Under the pieces are notes generated by a model. It was given only the letters and a program-made list of their open reading frames with translations, ran no database searches and had not been told where the DNA came from. A stretch of DNA of 64,000 bases from Bacillota bacterium (lineage in GTDB: Bacteria > Bacillota > Clostridia > Oscillospirales > Acutalibacteraceae): the NCBI GenBank assembly GCA_023458755.1, contig JAEWYE010000050.1:1-64000 (forward strand), written 5' to 3'. The first letter of the stretch is position 1, and each line of letters begins with the position of its first letter. Below are positions 31,769-40,550 of this stretch, piece by piece. Position numbers and translations under genes: made by a program.

Positions 31769-33958
31769 TTATTTTTTATGGATTTTACAGTCCTGCGGCG
31801 TTATATCCACTGCATACAGCGAATCGCAGACGCGCACGGTAAATTGCAGCCTCTTCCATCCCTTGGGTAAACAGGGGGTGCACAAGAGGCTTTTATTTTT
31901 GACCGTCATGCCGCCGAATCCTTCTACTGCGGTCATCCAGGCACCGCCCGCGGCGGCAGGATGCGTCCCCCCAATGTAGACAGAACCCGCCCACTGTTTT
32001 CCTCCTCCGTCCAAATCCGCACGGGCGGATTTCAGAAAGAACGGGTACGCCAGCTCCGGTTCACCAAAGCGGCAAGCCAGAAGTGCGTACATACAGGCAC
32101 TTAAAGAGGAACCGTGTTCGGTGCGCGGCTCATAATAATTCCAGTTTTGTTTTAATATTTCCTTCGGATACTCATCACGGAAAAGACTGAGCATCGTCAC
32201 CACATCCGCCTGCTTGATTACTTGAGTATGGGCGGCAACTCCGTCCGCTCCTCCCCAATACTCCTTGGGATGGAGCAGTCTGGCGCGAACCGTATCCGGC
32301 GTTGCGTCTTCCAGTCGAAAATAGCCGCTGAACTGCTCAATTATGCCGCATTCCGCATCCGGCTGCGGAATGTAAAGATACTGCGCGGAATCTGTGCATT
32401 TCGCAGATTCCGTGCCAAGGTCAAACTTACTTTCCAAGCTGTGATACACATCCGGGAAATTCTGCCGCAGGATTTCCAAGACTTGCTCCGCAGCCTGAAA
32501 AACAAACTTTGCCATCCGGTTGGTATATGCGTTGTTATTAACACGTTCGTGGTATTCATCCGGACCCAGAACATCCCGTATTTCATAATAATCGGAATCC
32601 GCTTTTCGAACAAGCAGCGAACGATAGAACCTGGCGCATTCCAGAATGACTTCGGCACCGCCTTCCGCAAGAAGCGTGCGGTCTCCTGTAAAATTCAGAT
32701 ACTTCATGACAGCAAAAACAACTGCTGCCGAAATGTGAACCTGCTTATCGCGGAAATAGGTACGGAGCGGCCTGCCGGTAAACACATCGGTTACGTTATA
32801 ATCAGAGCAGGCATCACGTCCGCCCTCCTGACTTTCCCAAGCGTAAAATGCACCCTTAAAGCCGTATGCCTTGGCTTTTTCGCGGGCACCATCCAGAGTA
32901 TCAATCCGGTAGCGCAGCAAAGTTTTTGCAACTTCCGGTTCGGTTGCCAGAAAGAAATTAAGCATGAACATTTCCGTATCCCAAAATATTGCGCCCTTAT
33001 AAGTCTGCCCGGAAAGCCCCCTTGCGGGAATCGACATGCTTTTGGAATAACGGGGTGCAATGCAGTGCAGGTGATAGATAGAATAATCAAGCGCCCGCTG
33101 TGCTTCGTCATCACCCTCCACCAGAACACGGGAATGGCTCCAAAGCTGTGCCCATTTTTCAGCATGCACTTGTTTGGTTACCCTGTAACCGAGTGCCTGT
33201 GCGGTTTGCGCAGTGTGAGCAGCAGCTTTTAAAGGATTGTCACAATCCTTTGATGTGTAAATTCCGGAAAACACGCTGACGGAATAGGTTTCACCGGCTT
33301 TCGCGTGTACGGTATATTTTCTAATCGCCTGAAGCGTGGTGACACTGGAAGATTCGTCGCCCTTGAAATCGCAGCGAACCATTTGCGCAACCGCTACCTT
33401 CGTTTCGCATTCCCCCGCAACGGCCAAAACACGGGCGATAGAACCCGCACAGTCCGTTTTGACCGATTGATAATGAGGGCCGTTAATATCCCAGACATCT
33501 GCGTCAATTCCGGTCGTAATGCATATTTCCGCATCGCAGTCGGTCTGTACGGAGTACCGCATACAAAGAAGATGATAATCCGCCATACTGGAAAAGCGCT
33601 CCGCCTGAACCGTAAGTGTTCCCGACGGCGTATTCCAAACTGTTTTCCGGCTTTGAAGACCGCTGGAGATATCCAGCCTCTGTTCATGCGAAGCAGGGGT
33701 AACTCGCGGCAGCGCGTAGGAAAAACCTTCGATATGTACACAAGCATAAAAAGGATTCGGCGCGTTCAGCGGTTCCCGCCACGCGGTACCGTGCTGGTCA
33801 TAAACACCGGACAGATTCACTGCCGCCATTTGTTCTTTCGTGTATTCTTCCAGCGTGCCGCGAATTCCCATAAATCCGTTGCCCGTAAAATACTTGTTGC
33901 CAAAATCAGCTATTTTCTCAGAAGAAAATCCATCATCTTTGATGAATAACGCGTCCAT
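31769..33958 (-). CDS. GH65 family inverting alpha-glucoside phosphorylase (first)
   Basis: 729 residues. GH65 enzymes split an alpha-linked disaccharide with phosphate, releasing beta-glucose 1-phosphate. N-terminal beta-sandwich (ADFGNKYFTGNGFMGIRGTLEEY), (alpha/alpha)6 barrel with FWDTEMF (325-331) and the general acid Glu468 in VLGPDEYHERVNNNAYTN, then the C-terminal GSSLSACMYALLA and THPAAAGGAWM regions. No signal peptide. Trehalose, maltose, kojibiose and nigerose activities all occur in the family; the sequence alone does not settle which applies. GGAGG lies before the ATG, 4 bp after the second GH65 gene; last gene of a five-gene operon. Confidence 0.88.
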   Translation of the reverse strand: MDALFIKDDGFSSEKIADFGNKYFTGNGFMGIRGTLEEYTKEQMAAVNLSGVYDQHGTAWREPLNAPNPFYACVHIEGFSYALPRVTPASHEQRLDISSGLQSRKTVWNTPSGTLTVQAERFSSMADYHLLCMRYSVQTDCDAEICITTGIDADVWDINGPHYQSVKTDCAGSIARVLAVAGECETKVAVAQMVRCDFKGDESSSVTTLQAIRKYTVHAKAGETYSVSVFSGIYTSKDCDNPLKAAAHTAQTAQALGYRVTKQVHAEKWAQLWSHSRVLVEGDDEAQRALDYSIYHLHCIAPRYSKSMSIPARGLSGQTYKGAIFWDTEMFMLNFFLATEPEVAKTLLRYRIDTLDGAREKAKAYGFKGAFYAWESQEGGRDACSDYNVTDVFTGRPLRTYFRDKQVHISAAVVFAVMKYLNFTGDRTLLAEGGAEVILECARFYRSLLVRKADSDYYEIRDVLGPDEYHERVNNNAYTNRMAKFVFQAAEQVLEILRQNFPDVYHSLESKFDLGTESAKCTDSAQYLYIPQPDAECGIIEQFSGYFRLEDATPDTVRARLLHPKEYWGGADGVAAHTQVIKQADVVTMLSLFRDEYPKEILKQNWNYYEPRTEHGSSLSACMYALLACRFGEPELAYPFFLKSARADLDGGGKQWAGSVYIGGTHPAAAGGAWMTAVEGFGGMTVKNKSLLCTPCLPKGWKRLQFTVRVCDSLYAVDITPQDCKIHKK

Positions 33959-33962
33959 CCGC

Positions 33963-36227
33963 TTAATTCCTCCACTCCTGTGGAATTTGAATGCTGACCG
34001 GTGTTCTGGAAAGCGTTACCGGATTTTCATACACTAAAACGTGAATCGGCGTACCGCTGTGCGTGTGGAATTCCACGCTGTCGCTCTTCACCGTCACGGA
34101 AATTACATCGCCCTGATAAATCAGGCGGAACGAATAGTGATCCCACTGTTTTGGAATGGTTGGACAAAAGCGAAGGACTTCCCCATCGGAACGCATGCCG
34201 CCGAACCCGTAAACAATATTCATCCAAGCCGCGGCGATGGAAGTTGTGTGAAGTCCCTCTTTGGTATTGCGATTATAGTTATCAAGATCCATGCGGGTGG
34301 CAAATTTGAAAAATTCAAATGCCTTTTCGCTCATTCCCAGTTCGGACGCTAAGATTGAATGCACCGACGGAGACAGCGAACTTTCATGAATGCAGCGAGG
34401 TTCGTAATACTCAAAATTCCTGCGCTTCTGCTCCCTGGTAAAGCAGGAATTATACAAAAACATCATCATGAGAACATCCGGCTGCTTAATCATATCGTTG
34501 CGGTAGATATGGTCATAGCTCCAGTGACTGTACAGCGGAAAATCCGTGATCGGAATGGCATCCACATCCACATGCGGGAGTTTAAAGAAGCCTTCCTGCT
34601 GTTCAAACAGCATCGACTCCCCGTCATATAAGATTTCCATGTTGTCGGCCATTTTTCTCCAGTTTTCCCGTTCCTCGCGGGATACGGATGTTTCTGATTC
34701 CGGCAGAATGCTGAGTGTATGGATAAACGTACGCTGTGCCATAAAATTGGTATAGCAATTGTTATTCGCCATCATTTGAAACTCATCCGGACCCATTACT
34801 CCATAATAACCGTATTTTCCGGTTTGTGGATTCCAGCCGCCGCGGGTAGCCAGCATCCTGCAAATTTCAACCAACATTTTGATGCCGTAGGAATGAAGGA
34901 AATCCGTGTCCCCCGTCACCTGCACATAATGCCAAATGCCGTAAGCGACGCCGGTGCTGGCCTGCAGCTGTAAATTGGCGTGCTGCCACAGTCGGCAGCA
35001 TTCTGTGCCGTCAATGGTTGCAATGGGATAAAACGCTCCGTCACAATCCAATTCTTTTGCCCGGTTCAAAGCCGCGGACAGGGATTGATAGCGAAACAGG
35101 AGCAAACTTTTTGCCGCCTGCAGATTATTAAACAAATAAAAATTCAAGCAATACGTTTCCGTATCCCAAAAAGTATTGCCGTTGTATGCTTCGCCGGTCA
35201 GTCCTTTCGCACCGATGATGGCATTGCCCGGTCTTGCGCCGTGATAGGTCTGGTGCATTTGAAAAATACAAAAACGGATGCCCTGCTGATTTTTTTCGTC
35301 GCCGCTGATTTCGATATCGGAGTGTTCCCACTCGTTGGCCCACCACGCTATGCTTTCATCCTTCAATTCGTCATAGCTCTGCAGAATTTCCGAATTCGAA
35401 ACGCTGTTTCGCTGAAACTTCTCCTGACAGATGGACGCATCCGTGCATGCCTGATTTTTCACAATACGGGAGAACGTGGATTCCTTATTCTTTTTCAGCT
35501 CAAGCTCGAACGTAATCAAGCACTTTTTGTCCTCTTTTTTGCAGGACAACATGTTATGCAGATCCCCGCTGAATTCACAGCATGAAAAAAGCATATGCCC
35601 GCTGTTTTCCACTCTGCCTGCAATTTCACACCGGTTTCCGATTGTTTCGGAATAAAAACAATTCCAAAGATTCCTTTTTTCTGTTGCGTGGGGCTGCGAA
35701 AAGTCAAGCCCCGCCTCCACCGAAAGGGTACCGTCAAAATTGAGCGGCTTGGCCGTGACACGCTGCCCGCCAAATTGGATGTTACCCATGGACAAAAAGC
35801 GTTCAAAACACAGCGCAATTTCTTTCCCGTCCGGGAGCACCCAGACGAAGGAACGGGTCAGTACACCTGTGCGCAAATCTAAAACGCGCTGAAAATCGCG
35901 GAAGCGTGAATGATTTAAGTCAAGCGTTTCCTTTCCGAACCGAATACGTAAATAGAGCCAGTCAACCGTATTCACCATAAAGGTCATTTGATTGACCATA
36001 CCCTTATAGGCTTCTTTGTCAAATTCTTTTCTTTCGAAGACTCCGTTCAGGTAGCTGCCTTGCAGCCGTTCACCGGAATAGCCTTCATCAAAATAGCCCC
36101 TGACGCCCATATACTCATTTCCCAGTGAAAACACCGATTCAGAAACCAGCGCATACTGAGGATTAAAATCATTTTCAATAATTTTCCATGGATGTGTAGA
36201 AAAATAAACATCTGCAATCTTAGCCAT
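33963..36227 (-). CDS. GH65 family inverting alpha-glucoside phosphorylase (second, divergent)
   Basis: 754 residues and only distantly similar to its neighbour. FSLGNEYMGVRGYFDEGY begins the beta-sandwich; FWDTETYCLNFYL and Glu482 in VMGPDEFQMMANNNCYTN mark the barrel and general acid; the C-terminal HESSLSPSVHSILASELG and HTTSIAAAWMNIVYGFGGM hold the phosphate-site HxSS-type motif. AAGGGG precedes the ATG, which comes 2 bp after the permease stop, so translation is probably coupled. Two different GH65 enzymes in one operon suggest two linkages, or a disaccharide and a longer or modified alpha-glucoside, both feeding pgmB. Confidence 0.88.
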   Translation of the reverse strand: MAKIADVYFSTHPWKIIENDFNPQYALVSESVFSLGNEYMGVRGYFDEGYSGERLQGSYLNGVFERKEFDKEAYKGMVNQMTFMVNTVDWLYLRIRFGKETLDLNHSRFRDFQRVLDLRTGVLTRSFVWVLPDGKEIALCFERFLSMGNIQFGGQRVTAKPLNFDGTLSVEAGLDFSQPHATEKRNLWNCFYSETIGNRCEIAGRVENSGHMLFSCCEFSGDLHNMLSCKKEDKKCLITFELELKKNKESTFSRIVKNQACTDASICQEKFQRNSVSNSEILQSYDELKDESIAWWANEWEHSDIEISGDEKNQQGIRFCIFQMHQTYHGARPGNAIIGAKGLTGEAYNGNTFWDTETYCLNFYLFNNLQAAKSLLLFRYQSLSAALNRAKELDCDGAFYPIATIDGTECCRLWQHANLQLQASTGVAYGIWHYVQVTGDTDFLHSYGIKMLVEICRMLATRGGWNPQTGKYGYYGVMGPDEFQMMANNNCYTNFMAQRTFIHTLSILPESETSVSREERENWRKMADNMEILYDGESMLFEQQEGFFKLPHVDVDAIPITDFPLYSHWSYDHIYRNDMIKQPDVLMMMFLYNSCFTREQKRRNFEYYEPRCIHESSLSPSVHSILASELGMSEKAFEFFKFATRMDLDNYNRNTKEGLHTTSIAAAWMNIVYGFGGMRSDGEVLRFCPTIPKQWDHYSFRLIYQGDVISVTVKSDSVEFHTHSGTPIHVLVYENPVTLSRTPVSIQIPQEWRN

Positions 36228-36229
36228 AA

Positions 36230-37111
36230 TTACCCCTTAATACCAGCAGATGCCACACTCTGCGTAATTTGTTTTTGGAACAGTGCAAAAATAATAGCCG
36301 GAGGAATAATTGAGAATACAATTGCGCGCAGGACTTCCACGTCATTTGCACTGGACGTTCGGAACTCGAACAGGCGCACCATGACCGTTTCCTTCTCCGT
36401 ATTGTTCAAAAGAAGATACGGCAGCAGGAAGTCGGACCAAGAGGCTGTTAACGCGAAAATGCACACTACCACCACAATCGGCATGGAAAGCGGCAGAATA
36501 ATTTCAAAAAATATACGGAAATCGCTGCACCCGTCTAAGGTAGCCGCTTCAATTAAGCTTTTGGGAAGCTGCTCAAAATATTGCTTAAACAAAATGACAT
36601 AAAAAGCGTTCGCGCCCATGACAAGCCAAAGCGGAATAAAGGAGCCGTCCAGGCCAACGCGCTGGATATTCGCAATCAAGGCTACCAAACTTGTCGTAGC
36701 GGGTATCAACAGACACCACATGACAAGGCTGTTTACGACACGGTATCCCTTCGGCTTGAGGATTCCCAAACCATAGCCCAACAGGCCGTTAAAGACAACA
36801 GCGCATACAATGCTGCCCGCAACGGAAATAAGGGAATTGATATAATACTGTGTAAAGCCCAGATCGTTCCATGTCTGTACAAAAACACTGAAATCATATT
36901 TATCCGGCAAAATGCTCGGATTTCTGGTAAACTGCTGGATATCTTTCAGGCTGGCAAGACAAACCCAAACAGCCGGGAAAAGCGCAATAATTGTAATTGC
37001 GATGCAAACCGCAAAAATGAGGATGCAGGCTATTTTTACACCCGGTGATGAAACATCGAAATAATGGATGGCACCCTCTTGTTTTTCTTTGTATTTGTTG
37101 AAAAATGACAT
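36230..37111 (-). CDS. CUT1 sugar ABC transporter permease (MalG-like)
   Basis: 293 residues, six TM segments, EAA loop IEAATLDGCSDFRIFFEIILPLSMP, C-terminal QKQITQSVASAGIKG. GGGAGGAG precedes the ATG. It lies between the other permease (18 bp) and the GH65 genes (2 bp), so the imported sugar is almost certainly the GH65 substrate. No ATPase is encoded nearby. Confidence 0.92.
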   Translation of the reverse strand: MSFFNKYKEKQEGAIHYFDVSSPGVKIACILIFAVCIAITIIALFPAVWVCLASLKDIQQFTRNPSILPDKYDFSVFVQTWNDLGFTQYYINSLISVAGSIVCAVVFNGLLGYGLGILKPKGYRVVNSLVMWCLLIPATTSLVALIANIQRVGLDGSFIPLWLVMGANAFYVILFKQYFEQLPKSLIEAATLDGCSDFRIFFEIILPLSMPIVVVVCIFALTASWSDFLLPYLLLNNTEKETVMVRLFEFRTSSANDVEVLRAIVFSIIPPAIIFALFQKQITQSVASAGIKG

Positions 37112-37129
37112 AACTTCTCCTCCCTTCCG

Positions 37130-38041
37130 TTAATTGTTACCGTCTTCATTTTTTTCTTTCGTTACAGCGAAATAAACTGCTGTAATAATTACAAGTATGA
37201 TACAGACCATAACGGATAAAGCCGCTGCTTTCGGATAGTTAAAGTCAATAAACGCATTATTGTATACAAGTTCCATCAGCGAGATGCTTGCGTTGCCGGG
37301 TCCGCCGTTTGTCATGGCGAGTGGCTCATATAAAATCTGAAAAACAGTAATAATTTGTAAGATTAAAAGGGTTTTTCCTAATCCGAAAATATGTGGAAGG
37401 GTAACATAACGGATGCGGCCCCAAATTTTTGCTCCGTCAATCGCAGCCGCTTCGTACAGTTCCGGATTGATGCTGTCGACGCCCGCTATGTATATGAGTG
37501 CCGTAGAACCGGCGGCTTTCCATGTCATGGTAATGACAATAAGCGGAATCGTCCATGCCGGGTTTGACATCCAGTCAAGCGGCTGAACACCGAACGCGGA
37601 CAGAATGATATTCAGCACACCTGTTTTCCCTGGGCTGAATAAAAACACCCACATTAAGGCTGTAGCAAGTCCGGGAATCATATTCGGAAAGTAAACGCTC
37701 ATGCTGAAAAAGCCTTTCCAATGAACCGTCTCCGTAATAAGCACTGCTAAGATGATCGGAATGAAAAAGCCAAGAAGCAAAGACCAAAAGGTATAAACAA
37801 AGGTATTGACAAGTGCCGGGAAAAAATCAGGCTGGGCAACGACATCAAAATAGTTTTGAAGCCCCACAAAATCCAGCAGCTGGGTTCCTTGCGCGGTGTA
37901 AAGAGAGAGTCTGATGCTTTCGAGCAATGGCTCCCACACAAAAAAAGCAAACAGCAGCAAAGACGGTGCCATGATCAGCCATGCTGTAACAGTTTTCTTG
38001 TGTTTATCCGGGATAAGTTCCATGATTTTTTTATGCTGCAA
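37130..38041 (-). CDS. CUT1 sugar ABC transporter permease (MalF-like)
   Basis: 303 residues, six TM segments; EAA loop YEAAAIDGAKIWGRIRYVTLPHI. The start is probably a TTG (giving MQHKKIMELIPDK): GGAGG lies 9 bases upstream of it. The first in-frame ATG is 27 bases from GGAGG, too far, and the longer frame would include the ribosome-binding site itself. Preceded by a perfect 16-bp hairpin after the binding-protein gene. Confidence 0.9.
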   Translation of the reverse strand: MQHKKIMELIPDKHKKTVTAWLIMAPSLLLFAFFVWEPLLESIRLSLYTAQGTQLLDFVGLQNYFDVVAQPDFFPALVNTFVYTFWSLLLGFFIPIILAVLITETVHWKGFFSMSVYFPNMIPGLATALMWVFLFSPGKTGVLNIILSAFGVQPLDWMSNPAWTIPLIVITMTWKAAGSTALIYIAGVDSINPELYEAAAIDGAKIWGRIRYVTLPHIFGLGKTLLILQIITVFQILYEPLAMTNGGPGNASISLMELVYNNAFIDFNYPKAAALSVMVCIILVIITAVYFAVTKEKNEDGNN

Positions 38042-38073
38042 TTCAAATCGCCTCCGGAACAATTTCTAAATTG

Positions 38074-38109
38074 ATTTGTGCGGGGCGCGACTACGCGCCC
38101 CGCACAAAT
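38074..38109. repeat. Perfect 16-bp GC-rich hairpin after the binding-protein gene
   Basis: ATTTGTGCGGGGCGCG, loop ACTA, CGCGCCCCGCACAAAT. On the minus strand it comes 11 bp after the binding-protein stop and has no U-run, so it is better seen as an RNA-stabilising or processing element than a terminator. A small CAATTT/AAATTG stem adjoins it (38060-38073). Confidence 0.8.
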
Positions 38110-38120
38110 GAAAAGAATGT

Positions 38121-39554
38121 TTATTTGCTCTTATTAAGTGTTGTATCCAAAATCTTTTGATAATTTGCCTGAGCCTGATCCATCAGCTGCTGAACATTTG
38201 CATTTTTGTCAGTTATGCATTTCTGGATGACCTTAGTCAATTCTTTATACATATTCTGTGTATCGCCTGGTTCTTCAAGGCGGCAGTTGCCGTCCTTGTT
38301 AATGGCGGTATAATAGTCTGCATACAGTTTCATGTCTACATTTGAGTTTTCTGTAATAATCTTATTTTCCGCGTCGATAAGGTCTTTGTTCGTCCATGCC
38401 GGGAATCTCGGAATAACCGGTACACCGGCCTTGACCTTGTTCTGCGCGTCTGTACGGATACCGTTAAGAGTTGCTTCGGTAGCCTTCGGAGCTTTGCCCA
38501 TGATTTCGATATAGTCGAGGCAGGCTTCGATCTGTGCTTTTGATGCATTGCTTGCAAACATGTAAGGAGTACCGCCAGCAAGGGAATACTGGCCTTTCGG
38601 TCCTGCCGGAACCGGAACAAGAGAAAGATCTTTCACCGGGAGTTTGTTAACCTGTGTAGGCTTATCAACGGCATCGTTTGCTGCTATATACATAGCTGCC
38701 GCACCGGTACCCAGTCTTGCAAAACCGGTGCCCCAGTCTTCTTTGCACGGATCGGCAGTCAGGCAGTCATACTTCCATTTTAGGCTCTTGACATATTCCA
38801 TAGCGTCAACTGCCTCTGGCGTATTCAAATGCGCTGTGTATTTTCCATTATCAACTGTGCACAACGTTGCACCGAATCCCCAGGCAATCTGAGAGAAATG
38901 CCAGCCGCCGGCATTGTCTTTTGCAAGCAGGCAAAAACCGGCCTGACCGGTTTTTTGTTTAATTTTCTGAGCGGTAACCGCAAGTTCTTCCCATGTTTTC
39001 GGGTATTGGGCGGTTCCGTCCGAATTGACTAATCCTGCTTTTTTGAACAGATCCATATTCAGCATCAGTCCAAGGGCATATCCGTCACGGGGTACACCGT
39101 AAACTTTGTCGCCTTTGGTAAGCAGGCTTTTCGCCAGAGGGCTGATAGAATCCGCGGTGCCCCAGCCGCAGTCTTTCAATTCTTCGGAAATTTCCGCAGC
39201 AAAACCGCCGTCAATGATCTTTTTCGGTTCGGTATACCAAGTATCAAAAACAGTCGGAAGCTTTCCGGATTGTGCCAATGGGATAAAAGTATCCACAGCG
39301 TATTTGTAAAACTTTGGTACAACGGTCACATTCGGGTGGGTTGAATTAAAGGTTTTTACAAATCCCTGATGCATTTTAATGTCATTCGGCAGATTGCTTT
39401 CCGGCCAGATACCAAGCTGTATGGAAATCTTTTCCGAAGCAGCACTTTGCGCGGATTGTGAGGAACCGCTCTGGGTGGATGCAGGTGATCCGCAGCCCGT
39501 AAAGGCCGCCGCAATCATTGCGAGAGAAAGGGCCAGTGAAATTACCTTTTTCAT
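38121..39554 (-). CDS. Sugar ABC transporter solute-binding lipoprotein (GH65 operon)
   Basis: 477 residues. Lipoprotein signal MKKVISLALSLAMIAAAFTGC with lipobox FTGC. Family-1 binding-protein features: ISIQLGIWPESNLPNDIKMHQGFVKTFNSTHPNVTV, SGKLPTVFDTWYTEPKKI, GTGAAAMYIAANDAV, SLAGGTPYMFAS. GGAGG is 7 bases upstream. First gene of the operon SBP-permease-permease-GH65-GH65, transcribed from a near-consensus promoter with a LacI operator. It binds an alpha-glucoside by inference from the GH65 genes. Confidence 0.93.
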   Translation of the reverse strand: MKKVISLALSLAMIAAAFTGCGSPASTQSGSSQSAQSAASEKISIQLGIWPESNLPNDIKMHQGFVKTFNSTHPNVTVVPKFYKYAVDTFIPLAQSGKLPTVFDTWYTEPKKIIDGGFAAEISEELKDCGWGTADSISPLAKSLLTKGDKVYGVPRDGYALGLMLNMDLFKKAGLVNSDGTAQYPKTWEELAVTAQKIKQKTGQAGFCLLAKDNAGGWHFSQIAWGFGATLCTVDNGKYTAHLNTPEAVDAMEYVKSLKWKYDCLTADPCKEDWGTGFARLGTGAAAMYIAANDAVDKPTQVNKLPVKDLSLVPVPAGPKGQYSLAGGTPYMFASNASKAQIEACLDYIEIMGKAPKATEATLNGIRTDAQNKVKAGVPVIPRFPAWTNKDLIDAENKIITENSNVDMKLYADYYTAINKDGNCRLEEPGDTQNMYKELTKVIQKCITDKNANVQQLMDQAQANYQKILDTTLNKSK

Positions 39555-39602
39555 AATTTCCTCCTAATAATTGATTTGTCTGCTGATATCACGCAAACTT
39601 CG

Positions 39603-39646
39603 TTTAACGTTAAACCAATTATATTACCAAAAATCCGAAATGTCAA
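39603..39646 (-). promoter_or_regulatory. Strong promoter with LacI operator for the GH65/importer operon
   Basis: Minus strand: TTGACA (39641-39646), 17 bp, TATAAT (39618-39623), both consensus, followed directly by the perfect palindrome TTTAACGTTAAA (39603-39614) over the transcription start. A classic repressible promoter. Confidence 0.85.
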
Positions 39647-39821
39647 TAGCCGTTTCTTGATAAATTTTACTCATTGCGCAAACTATATCATTTTCGGTTT
39701 TGGGTAACTGATTCACTTGCAAGGAAAGTACGTACGGTTCAACCGAAAGTTCAAAAAATCTCTTTTTCTCAAGCGAACCGCACGCATATCTGAAATTCGA
39801 CCATTTTAAGATGCAGTCGAC

Positions 39822-40439
39822 TCAGCTGTTTTTCGCATACAATTCCAATTCGGCCATTTGCGCACCTGCCGAGCCGGAATTAGCGGTAAACATCAGCTTA
39901 ACCGCTTTGACCTTTTTCACCTTGCTGAGCGGAATCGTGACATAATTGCCAGTGTCGGGATCAAACGTATATTCATCGGAGCCTGCAGCCTCGGTAAAAT
40001 TCGTTCCATCCTCGCTCTCGAGTATACTGAACTTTTGTGTGCGTTTCGACCAGAGAGGGTCCGGATTCAGCGCAACCAGAACAACGCCGACCTCCTGCGG
40101 CTGGTCCAGCGTTACGGTAAACGTATTGGGCATATCCGGTTTTCCCTCCCAATACGATGTTTCCGCAGTTTTGCCGTCAACCGCGCGCTCCGGCGTATAG
40201 ACATCGGTGATTCCATCCGTTGTGACCTTTTGATTTAAAGCCAAATTTTTACCGCTCGGCCGTTTAATATCTACCTTCTTGACCGCAAATTGATCTGGAA
40301 CTGTGGCAGCTTTCTGGGCCGGTGTATTAACGACGGTCACATTTGATTTTGATGAGCCGAACCCATATAGGAAGTACACCGAAACAATTAAAGATACGCA
40401 CAGCAGTACACTGGTGGAGATTACTATCAATTTCTTCAT
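39822..40439 (-). CDS. Membrane-anchored discoidin (F5/8 type C, CBM32-like) domain protein
   Basis: 205 residues. N-terminal TM anchor (~5-27, not a lipobox), a linker, then one F5/8C-type beta-sandwich at ~62-203 (NLALNQKVTTDG, ERAVDGKTAETSYWEGKPD, FTVTLDQPQEVGVVLVAL, FSILESEDGTNFTEA, VKAVKLMFTANS). Such domains bind terminal sugars. It follows the beta-helix protein gene by 111 bp; a 9-bp hairpin (40458-40487) lies between. Both proteins would sit on the outer face of the membrane and may work as enzyme plus binding partner. The ribosome-binding site is weak. Confidence 0.8.
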   Translation of the reverse strand: MKKLIVISTSVLLCVSLIVSVYFLYGFGSSKSNVTVVNTPAQKAATVPDQFAVKKVDIKRPSGKNLALNQKVTTDGITDVYTPERAVDGKTAETSYWEGKPDMPNTFTVTLDQPQEVGVVLVALNPDPLWSKRTQKFSILESEDGTNFTEAAGSDEYTFDPDTGNYVTIPLSKVKKVKAVKLMFTANSGSAGAQMAELELYAKNS

Positions 40440-40457
40440 ATAAAACCATGCCTTTCC

Positions 40458-40487
40458 GCGCCCTTTGTGTCAAGCAGAAAAGGGCGC
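40458..40487. repeat. Intercistronic hairpin
   Basis: GCGCCCTTT (40458-40466) pairs with AAAGGGCGC (40479-40487). No U-run follows on the minus strand. It lies just upstream of the discoidin gene's start and may modulate its translation. Confidence 0.55.
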
Positions 40488-40550
40488 CAAAATTTAAGAA
40501 AGGGAAACTTTGCCGACTTCACGAGCTGCGGAATGCATGCCCGCTACTTA

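Noticed and set aside
32222..33232. 336-codon plus-strand ORF
   Set aside because: Antisense shadow of the first GH65 gene.
38074..38109. GC-rich hairpin as an intrinsic terminator
   Set aside because: No U-run on either strand; the permease genes downstream have no other promoter.
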